Source: an uncultured Pelagibacteraceae bacterium (lineage in GTDB: Bacteria > Pseudomonadota > Alphaproteobacteria > Pelagibacterales > Pelagibacteraceae). Taken from it: a stretch of 64,000 nucleotides of DNA. Positions 57,788 through 64,000 of the stretch are shown here, piece by piece. The first letter of the stretch is position 1. Each line of letters starts with the position of its first letter. The stretch lies in contig CACNTW010000001.1 of NCBI GenBank assembly GCA_902623495.1, positions 124,001-188,000 on the forward strand. The letters are read 5' to 3'. The notes beneath the pieces are model-generated. The model saw only the letters and a program-made list of their open reading frames with translations, did not search any database and was not told where the DNA came from. The position numbers and the translations under genes were made by a program.

Positions 57788-58230
57788 TGAGACATAAAAT
57801 GGGCTATAAAAAGCTCAACAGAACTTCAGAACATAGAAAAGCTCTGATTAAAAATATGCTTAACTCATTAATAAAGTATGAGCAAATTACAACTACATTG
57901 CCCAAAGCAAAAGTTTTAAAACCTCAAGCAGACAAAATAATTACACTAGGCAAAAAAGATACATTATCTAATACAAAGACTTTAATTTCAAAACTGCAAG
58001 ACATTAAATCTACAAATAAAGTTAAAAAAACTCTATCTAAGAGATATGAAAATAGAAAAGGTGGCTATACGAGAATTATAAAGGCTGGATTTAGATATGG
58101 TGATAATGCACCAATGGCAGTAATTGAATTTGTAGACAGAGATGTTGAAGCAAAAAGAGTTGATAAAAAGAAAAAGAACCCAACTAAAGATACACCAAAA
58201 GTTGAAGACAAAAAGCAAGCTACAGCATAG
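57787..58230 (+). CDS. rplQ: 50S ribosomal protein L17
   Basis: 147 residues: [20 protein letters not shown] at the start, [18 protein letters not shown], and a Lys-rich tail of about 25 residues beyond the core. Last gene of the ribosomal block. Confidence 0.97.
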   Translation: MRHKMGYKKLNRTSEHRKALIKNMLNSLIKYEQITTTLPKAKVLKPQADKIITLGKKDTLSNTKTLISKLQDIKSTNKVKKTLSKRYENRKGGYTRIIKAGFRYGDNAPMAVIEFVDRDVEAKRVDKKKKNPTKDTPKVEDKKQATA

Positions 58231-58253
58231 TATTTAATTCATATTTTATTTAA

Positions 58254-58281
58254 TTGATGTTGTAAAACAATTATCTAGTAT
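58254..58281 (+). promoter_or_regulatory. Possible promoter of the polysaccharide-lyase-like gene
   Basis: TTGATG (58254-58259), 16-nt spacer, TAGTAT (58276-58281), in the 65-nt gap after rplQ. Each hexamer matches consensus at four of six positions, so this is weak. Confidence 0.35.
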
Positions 58282-58295
58282 TTTATATTAACTAA

Positions 58296-59213
58296 ATGAA
58301 AAATATAATTTTTCAAATAATTATAATATTTTTTTTTATAACTAATAATTTAAAAGCAAATCCACCAAAAATTGATGGCTTAAAATTTTATACCTTAGGT
58401 GACGATAATATGCCATGGTTTAATTTAGATAATGAAAAAGATTTAATAGACTTATCAAATATTGATTGCCAATGGAGTCATGGAAAAAAAACAAAATGTA
58501 GAATGCACTTGTCACCATTATATAACTTTCCTAAGGATGGATTGTTAATTCAAAATAAAATTGTTAGATCTGGCAAAATTGCTTGGAAATTTAAAAACGG
58601 TGATGGTGATTGCGGTCAACAAAGAAAATCAGATGAGTGCAATACTTTTAGAGAAAGATCTGAAGTTAGCATGTTAGGATTAAAGTCTAAAAATACATGG
58701 TTTAAATTTAGTATTTATATCCCTGATAATAGTGAATTTACTATTCCTATAAGTAATACTATATGGCAAATACATTCTAAGGCAGGTCCAGTAAATTTTA
58801 TGTTTAGACTTGCTCCAAATGGAGATTTGCAATGGACAGATTTTGTAAATCATAGTTTTGGAGGTTTTGACACTTATAAAATCTTAGAATCAAATAATGT
58901 AAAAGGTAAATGGAATGATTTTGTTATTAATATGGAATTTGTCGATTGGCCAAATAAGAGTTTTATTAAAATTTGGGCTAATAACGAACTTGTAGTTAAT
59001 TATACTGGATTGACTAATAATAATATAAGCAAACAGTCTTATATGAAGTTTGGAATATATAAAAGTAATATTAATAGGTTTAATATAATGCATAAAGGCA
59101 ATCCTCCAAAAAGAGGTGATACAGTTGTATATTATGACTCCATAGCTATAGGTAAAAAGTGCGAAGACCTCAGGCTAGATGAAGAAAACAATAGTTGCAA
59201 AAAATTAAAATAA
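58296..59213 (+). CDS. Secreted polysaccharide-lyase-like protein (heparin lyase I-like fold)
   Basis: 305 residues with an N-terminal signal peptide (hydrophobic core at residues 4-17, likely cleavage after LKA near 22). The remainder follows the pattern of the Pfam polysaccharide lyase family PF14099, a concanavalin-like jelly roll: FRERSEV, WFKFSIYIPDN, IWQIHSKAG, KWNDFVINMEF, IKIWANNELV and YMKFGIYKSN. Six Cys in the mature part could make three disulfides, fitting an exported protein. The family cleaves acidic polysaccharides by beta-elimination; binding without catalysis is also possible. It stands between rplQ and rluC. Family call is by pattern memory, moderately sure. Confidence 0.68.
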   Translation: MKNIIFQIIIIFFFITNNLKANPPKIDGLKFYTLGDDNMPWFNLDNEKDLIDLSNIDCQWSHGKKTKCRMHLSPLYNFPKDGLLIQNKIVRSGKIAWKFKNGDGDCGQQRKSDECNTFRERSEVSMLGLKSKNTWFKFSIYIPDNSEFTIPISNTIWQIHSKAGPVNFMFRLAPNGDLQWTDFVNHSFGGFDTYKILESNNVKGKWNDFVINMEFVDWPNKSFIKIWANNELVVNYTGLTNNNISKQSYMKFGIYKSNINRFNIMHKGNPPKRGDTVVYYDSIAIGKKCEDLRLDEENNSCKKLK

Positions 59214-59215
59214 AA

Positions 59216-60124
59216 ATGAAAAAATCAATTAATGTAGATAAATCTTTTAATGATATGCGTATTGATAGATTTATTCGAAATCATCTAGGAAAAATTCCAC
59301 AAGGACTTATTGAAAAAAACCTAAGAAATGGAAAATTAAAATTAAATCAAAAAAAAGTAAAAAGCTCCCAAAAAGTTAAAACTGGTGACAAACTTAATAT
59401 TTATAATTTAAATTTTGAGGAAAAAATTGAGCAACTCAAAAAAAAATACAATCCCAGTAATGAAATTATAAAAGAAAATGAAGATTTAATTATTGAAAAT
59501 AATGAAAATTTTGTTGTTTTAAATAAACAATCAGGAATTTCAGTACAAGGTGGTACAAAATCTAAAAAGAATATAATTGATATATTTGCGAAAAGTAATT
59601 TATTTAGAGATGAGAAGCCTTACTCTGTACACAGATTAGATAAGGATACTTCTGGTGCTTTTATAATTGCAAAGAATAGGGAAACAGCCCAACTGTTCAC
59701 TTCGCTTTTTAGATTAAGAAAAGTTTATAAAACCTATTTAGCAATATGTAATGGTGAATTAATTTTAATCGATAAAGGTGTAATAAAAGATGATTTAATA
59801 AGATTTGAAAATAAAAAAAAAATTGTTGAAAAAGCTGAAACAAAATATGAAATTTTAGATAAAAATAATAACGCGACCTTCATTCAGCTAAATCCAATAA
59901 CTGGTAGAAAGCACCAACTAAGAAAACAATTGTTTAATTTAGGAAATTCTATTATTGGTGATAAAAAATATAATTCAACGAATAACTCAAAAATAAATAA
60001 TAAAAATCTAATGTTACATTCTTATGAAATAAAATTTAAAATTAATGAGAAAAAATATACTTTTAGAGCAACACCGCCAGATTATTTCAGAAATATGTTA
60101 AAAACTAAAAGACTTAATTTTTAA
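59216..60124 (+). CDS. rluC: Ribosomal large subunit pseudouridine synthase, RluC-type
   Basis: 302 residues from the ATG at 59216, two bases after the upstream stop; the frame is open 21 nt further but those codons overlap the previous gene. An S4 RNA-binding domain (about 13-65) precedes the catalytic domain with HRLDKDTSG (139-147, catalytic Asp142), [12 protein letters not shown] and [13 protein letters not shown]. RluC modifies three 23S rRNA uridines; RluD-type specificity is not excluded. The last 11 nt overlap the convergent lipB. Confidence 0.88.
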   Translation: MKKSINVDKSFNDMRIDRFIRNHLGKIPQGLIEKNLRNGKLKLNQKKVKSSQKVKTGDKLNIYNLNFEEKIEQLKKKYNPSNEIIKENEDLIIENNENFVVLNKQSGISVQGGTKSKKNIIDIFAKSNLFRDEKPYSVHRLDKDTSGAFIIAKNRETAQLFTSLFRLRKVYKTYLAICNGELILIDKGVIKDDLIRFENKKKIVEKAETKYEILDKNNNATFIQLNPITGRKHQLRKQLFNLGNSIIGDKKYNSTNNSKINNKNLMLHSYEIKFKINEKKYTFRATPPDYFRNMLKTKRLNF

Positions 60125-60737
60125 TATTTGATAGAAAATTCTTTATCAAATCATTCTCAATATTTTTATAATTTTGTTTTTTAATCTTTATTAAATTTGA
60201 AACCCCTCTATCTCTAACTCCACAAGGAACTATCTTTTTATAAACATTAAGATCATTAGAGATATTTAATGCAAAACCGTGATAAGCAATCCATTTCTTT
60301 ACTTTTATACCTATTGCTGCAATTTTATCTATTTTACCAGATTTGTGCTCAAACCAAATTCCAATATTTTTTCTATCAGCAAAACACTTTATATTGTAAT
60401 TTTTTAAAGTATCTATAATTGTCCTTTCAATTGCAGTTATAATTTTTTTTATATTCTTACCTCTTTTGTTTAAATCAATCACAAAATAAAAAACTAATTG
60501 ACCGGGACCATGATATGTTATTTTTCCACCTCTGTTTGTTTTAATAAATTTTATAGATTTATCTAAAATCTCATTATCACTAAAACTTGTTCCACCTGTA
60601 TAAATCTCTTCATGTTCAAGTATCCAAATAAGCTCTTTATTTTTATTTACTTTGATTTGCTCCAATCTATCTTCAAGTATATCTATCGCAGATTTATATT
60701 TTATTGGTTTTACTGACTTTTTGATCTCTATTGTCAT
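60114..60737 (-). CDS. lipB: Octanoyl-[acyl-carrier-protein]-protein octanoyltransferase
   Basis: 207 residues. The substrate-binding motif [12 protein letters not shown] lies at 69-80, the catalytic Lys in KIAAIG (Lys138) and the acyl-thioester Cys in [13 protein letters not shown] (Cys172), spaced 34 residues as in characterised LipB. It moves octanoate from ACP to lipoyl domains of dehydrogenase complexes. It starts 61 nt from the divergent mgtE, and its 3' end overlaps rluC by 11 nt. Confidence 0.96.
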   Translation of the reverse strand: MTIEIKKSVKPIKYKSAIDILEDRLEQIKVNKNKELIWILEHEEIYTGGTSFSDNEILDKSIKFIKTNRGGKITYHGPGQLVFYFVIDLNKRGKNIKKIITAIERTIIDTLKNYNIKCFADRKNIGIWFEHKSGKIDKIAAIGIKVKKWIAYHGFALNISNDLNVYKKIVPCGVRDRGVSNLIKIKKQNYKNIENDLIKNFLSNIKN

Positions 60738-60798
60738 TATAAAATTGTATTATTTTTATTTTGTATTAATAGTGCCAACTAAATTATAGGTAAATTTT

Positions 60799-62172
60799 AT
60801 GACTATAGTGAAAAAAATAAAAGATAAAAAAGTTAACTTTGAATTTAACAAGGAATTCATCAAAGTTGTCACAGACAAAATTGCCTCAAATGATGCTGGA
60901 TTTATTACAAATTCGTTTAATGCTATGCATCCTGCCGATGCTGCGGATATAATTGAACATTTGAGTCAAAATGATAGGGAAAATTTAATAAAATTAAATA
61001 GTTTCAAAGTTGATCCCGAAGTTTTTGTTGAATTAAATGAGTCTATCCAATCTGAAATGATTGCTTATTTATCATCTGATTCAATAGTGAACATACTAAA
61101 AAATTTAGAGTCAGATGATGCAATTAAAATTTTAGAAAATGTTGATGAAAAAGAAAAAAATACGATCCTTAGCTCATTACCTCCAAAAGACCGATTTGCA
61201 CTACTTGAAAGCTTAAGTTATCCAGAAGACTCTGCTGCTAGATTAATGCAGCGTGAATTTACAGCTATACCAAGCAACTGGTCTGTAGGACAAACGATAG
61301 ACTATTTAAGAGAAAATAAAGAACTTCCTGAAGAATTTCTAGAAATATTTATAGTTGATCAAGAATTCAAACCCATTGGTACAGTTCCTTCATCAAGAGT
61401 ATTAAGAACTCCAAGAGACACAAAAATGATGTCTATTATGGCTGAATCTCAAACACTAATACCGGTTGATATGGATAGAGAGGAAGTCGGTAATTTATTT
61501 GAAAATTATAATTTGAGTTCAGCTGCTGTAGTGGATAAGTCTGACAAATTAGTTGGGATGATAGCTTATGATGACGTCCTAACTGTATTAAAGGAGGAAG
61601 CTGAAGAGGACGCACTTAGATTAGCAGGAGTAGGTGATGAAGAAATAACCGATGGAGTAATAACAAAAACAAAGAGAAGATTTAATTGGTTGTTATTAAA
61701 CTTGTTTACTGCTTTTCTAGCAACTTATTGCATTAGTCTATTTGGTGCCACTATAGAGCAAATGGTAGTATTGGCTTTTTTAATGCCAATTGTAGCATCA
61801 ATGGGTGGTAACGCTGGCATGCAAACATTGGCTGTCACAGTAAGATCTTTAGCGACACAGGATTTAACGAAAAATAATTTTACGAATAATATTATTAAAG
61901 AATTCAATATTGGAGTTTTAAATGGAGTTATTTTTGCAATTATAAGTTCTTTGATAGTTCAGCTATGGTTTAATGATATCCAGCTCTCCCTAATAATTTC
62001 AATTTCAATGGTTTTAACTATGATAGTTGCTGGTCTTTTTGGTATTTTAGTGCCTGTAACATTAAATAAAATGAAAATTGATCCTGCAATTTCTTCTAGT
62101 GTATTTGTTACAACAATAACAGATGTAATTGGATTTGTATCTTTCTTAGGTGTGGGAGCTTATTTTTTATAA
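60799..62172 (+). CDS. mgtE: Magnesium transporter MgtE
   Basis: 457 residues with all MgtE parts: the N-terminal superhelical domain (about 30-150, with MHPADAADIIEHL and SYPEDSAARLMQREF), a CBS-domain pair (about 155-280) and five membrane helices (about 300-457) with the pore signature MPIVASMGGNAGMQT. The N and CBS domains gate the channel by sensing cytoplasmic Mg2+. No Mg2+ riboswitch space exists in the 61-nt upstream gap. The stop abuts the panC stop. Confidence 0.96.
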   Translation: MTIVKKIKDKKVNFEFNKEFIKVVTDKIASNDAGFITNSFNAMHPADAADIIEHLSQNDRENLIKLNSFKVDPEVFVELNESIQSEMIAYLSSDSIVNILKNLESDDAIKILENVDEKEKNTILSSLPPKDRFALLESLSYPEDSAARLMQREFTAIPSNWSVGQTIDYLRENKELPEEFLEIFIVDQEFKPIGTVPSSRVLRTPRDTKMMSIMAESQTLIPVDMDREEVGNLFENYNLSSAAVVDKSDKLVGMIAYDDVLTVLKEEAEEDALRLAGVGDEEITDGVITKTKRRFNWLLLNLFTAFLATYCISLFGATIEQMVVLAFLMPIVASMGGNAGMQTLAVTVRSLATQDLTKNNFTNNIIKEFNIGVLNGVIFAIISSLIVQLWFNDIQLSLIISISMVLTMIVAGLFGILVPVTLNKMKIDPAISSSVFVTTITDVIGFVSFLGVGAYFL

Positions 62173-62976
62173 TCAAAAATTATCAATCAATCTTACTCCA
62201 TTAATATGATAGGCAATAAACAGTCTATATTTAGATTTTAAATTATCTAATTTCATTTTTTTCTCATCTCTAAATTCAAGATAATCAATTTTAATTTTAA
62301 ATTTATTTTCAAGCTCATATTTATATTTTGATAAATCCACATATTTATTTGTTTTTGATAATCTTTTTAATTTATCTAATTTCATAGCTATTTTTGATGC
62401 TTTTTTTATAGATGATTTATTTAACAATTTGTTTCTTGTAGATAAAGCAATTTTATTATTTTCTCGAATGGTAGGGCAACCAACAATATTTATTTTATAT
62501 TTTTTACCTAATATTCTTTTAATTAACATGTATTGTTGAAAATCTTTTTCACCCATATAAACATGCTTAGATTTAACAATAGATAACAATCTATTCATCA
62601 CGTTTAATACACCTTCAAAATGACCTTTTCTATATTTAGCACATAAAATTTTATCAGATTTATTAAGTTTGAAATTCTTCATTCTATTTTTATATATTTC
62701 ATTGACTTCTGGTAAAAATAAATAATTGACTTTGAGTTTTTTTAATATCGAAATATCTTTACTTATATTCCTAGGATAATTCTTAAAATCTTTTTTTTGA
62801 TTAAATTGTGTTGGATTGACAAAAATACTTACTATTGTTTCTTTGTTATTTTTTTGTGAAATTTTTATTAAAGATTCGTGGCCTTTATGAATTCCCCCCA
62901 TTGTAGGTACAAATCCAATATATTTGTAATTTTTTACTGCCTTATTTAGTTCAAAAACATTTTTTAAAATTTTCAT
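62173..62976 (-). CDS. panC: Pantothenate synthetase
   Basis: 267 residues, slightly short for the family. It has the HIGH-like nucleotide motif PTMGGIHKGHESLI, the NPTQFN loop, MGEKDFQQYMLIKR and STRNKLL (the usual SSRN/SxRN site). It joins pantoate and beta-alanine with ATP on the way to coenzyme A. panB and panD are not adjacent. Starts 34 nt from the divergent galU. Confidence 0.95.
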   Translation of the reverse strand: MKILKNVFELNKAVKNYKYIGFVPTMGGIHKGHESLIKISQKNNKETIVSIFVNPTQFNQKKDFKNYPRNISKDISILKKLKVNYLFLPEVNEIYKNRMKNFKLNKSDKILCAKYRKGHFEGVLNVMNRLLSIVKSKHVYMGEKDFQQYMLIKRILGKKYKINIVGCPTIRENNKIALSTRNKLLNKSSIKKASKIAMKLDKLKRLSKTNKYVDLSKYKYELENKFKIKIDYLEFRDEKKMKLDNLKSKYRLFIAYHINGVRLIDNF

Positions 62977-63010
62977 TTTTAATAAATATGATTATAAGTA
63001 AAACATCTTA

Positions 63011-63826
63011 ATGATTAAACAAGCTATTATTCCCCTTGCTGGTTTGGGTACACGTTTGTTACCTTTGACAAGTGTTTTTCCTAAAGAACTGCTTCCAATA
63101 AATGGAAAACCAGGAATTGAGTATATTTTAGATGAATGTATTGACGCTGGTGTAAGTGAAATAATTTTTATTATTTCAAAAAAAAAAGAGATGATAAAGA
63201 AATATTTCAATAATGATAATTTTTACAAATCAATTATAAAAAAAAAGAAAGATCCCAGAATAATAAATGAGTACAAAAAAATCCTTTTTTTTAGAAAAAA
63301 AATTAAATTTGTTTATCAAAATAAACCCATGGGAACTGGTGACGCCGTACTTAAAACTAAAAGATTTATAAAAAATAATTATTTTTTGATGTTGTTACCT
63401 GATGATTTAATTATGAAAAAGAATTGTTCAAAAGATATGATAAAAATTCACAAAAAATTAAAAGGATCTGTAATGGCCAGCATGAAAGTCGAAAAAAACA
63501 ATGTAGATCGTTGGGGAATTTATTCAATTAAAAAAAATATTGATAAATTAAATTTTAAAATTGCAGATGTAATTGAAAAACCTAATACTAAAGATGCTCC
63601 ATCAAATAATGCAGTTATAGGTAGATACATATTATCAAAGAAAATTTTTCATTATCTAAATAATCAAAAAAAAGGTAAAGGTGGTGAAATCCATATTACA
63701 GATGCAATAAGACGAATGATATTAGATCAACATTTATTCATCGGACATAAATTTAGAGGCAATTATTTAGATTGTGGATCCCTGAAAGGTTATATTAAAT
63801 CTGGAATTGAAATTTCTAAATTATGA
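63011..63826 (+). CDS. galU: UTP-glucose-1-phosphate uridylyltransferase
   Basis: 271 residues of the nucleotidyltransferase fold: [23 protein letters not shown] (in part) with the catalytic Arg/Lys, [18 protein letters not shown] and the GEIHITDAI segment. It makes UDP-glucose. The stop overlaps the start of a UDP-glucose dehydrogenase by four bases, which supports GalU over other sugar-phosphate nucleotidyltransferases. Confidence 0.95.
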   Translation: MIKQAIIPLAGLGTRLLPLTSVFPKELLPINGKPGIEYILDECIDAGVSEIIFIISKKKEMIKKYFNNDNFYKSIIKKKKDPRIINEYKKILFFRKKIKFVYQNKPMGTGDAVLKTKRFIKNNYFLMLLPDDLIMKKNCSKDMIKIHKKLKGSVMASMKVEKNNVDRWGIYSIKKNIDKLNFKIADVIEKPNTKDAPSNNAVIGRYILSKKIFHYLNNQKKGKGGEIHITDAIRRMILDQHLFIGHKFRGNYLDCGSLKGYIKSGIEISKL

Positions 63827-64000
63827 AGATTTGCATAATAGGATCTGGTTACGTTGGTTTAGTTAGTGGTGCTTGTTTTTCAGACTTGGGTAATACAGTT
63901 ACATGTGTTGATATTAATAGAGAAGTTATAAAAAAATTAAATAAAGGCATAATACCAATTTATGAGCCTGGTCTTCAAGAATTGGTTGAAAGAAATTTAA
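63823..64000 (+). CDS. UDP-glucose 6-dehydrogenase (5' part)
   Basis: The first 59 codons are present; the gene continues past the window. The N-terminal Rossmann motif is [16 protein letters not shown] with [10 protein letters not shown], then CVDINREVI and the [12 protein letters not shown] segment, the hallmark of UDP-glucose/UDP-sugar dehydrogenases. It would oxidise the galU product to UDP-glucuronate. Coupled to galU by an ATGA overlap. Confidence 0.9.
   Translation, partial: MKICIIGSGYVGLVSGACFSDLGNTVTCVDINREVIKKLNKGIIPIYEPGLQELVERNL

Overview
The window is compact, AT-rich alphaproteobacterial chromosome, very probably from the SAR11 clade (Pelagibacterales, 'Candidatus Pelagibacter'-like). 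This rests on Lys/Asn/Ile-rich proteins, near-zero intergenic space, adk lying between secY and rpsM, and a streamlined gene set with no mobile elements. No gene-free stretch reaches 300 bases; the longest is the 158-nt rpsL leader (42280-42437). I saw no CRISPR array, insertion sequence, prophage or integrase, and no dedicated DNA-binding transcription regulator. Assignment to SAR11 is an inference from these traits, not a database match.

Layout. 1-5.5 kb: the end of a TctA-type transporter permease coupled to an MmgE/PrpD paralogue, facing a methylcitrate-cycle operon (prpD-prpB-prpC). 5.5-8.7 kb: a HAD phosphatase, a GlmU-like protein that has only the acetyltransferase half, and glmS. 8.8-10.5 kb: a large exported protein of unknown function. 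10.6-17.1 kb: class II DAHP synthase, nadE, cysS, cimA, trmJ and rpsD. 17.1-24.3 kb (minus strand): a long operon sfsA-map-purB-purC-purS-purQ-purL-bolA-grxD. 24.4-27.8 kb: a CinA-like protein, a gamma-glutamylcyclotransferase-like protein, AzlCD and a COG4091-type dehydrogenase. 27.9-31.2 kb: five tRNA genes (Leu, Thr, Tyr, Gly, Trp) interleaved with nadK, an rlmB-like methyltransferase and tuf.

31.2-58.2 kb is the main transcription/translation block: secE-nusG-rplKAJL-rpoBC, then rpsL-rpsG-fusA, then the S10, spc and alpha gene clusters through rplQ. Two departures from the textbook order are visible: no tuf between fusA and rpsJ (the tuf gene sits upstream of secE) and no rpmD (L30) between rpsE and rplO. 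58.3-64 kb holds a secreted polysaccharide-lyase-like protein, an RluC-type pseudouridine synthase, lipB, mgtE, panC, galU and the start of a UDP-glucose dehydrogenase.

Regulatory reading. Several intergenic gaps hold sigma70-type promoters with a short spacer (TTGAxx-N16-TATAAx, once N17), and some lie so close to the start codon that nearly leaderless mRNAs are predicted. Convergent genes repeatedly abut with zero bases between stop codons, leaving no room for intergenic terminators. I found no convincing new multi-gene system. The most informative oddities are the half-length GlmU, the large exported unknown, the inverted repeat on the prpD promoter, the palindromic rpsL leader, and nadK fitted exactly between two tRNA genes.
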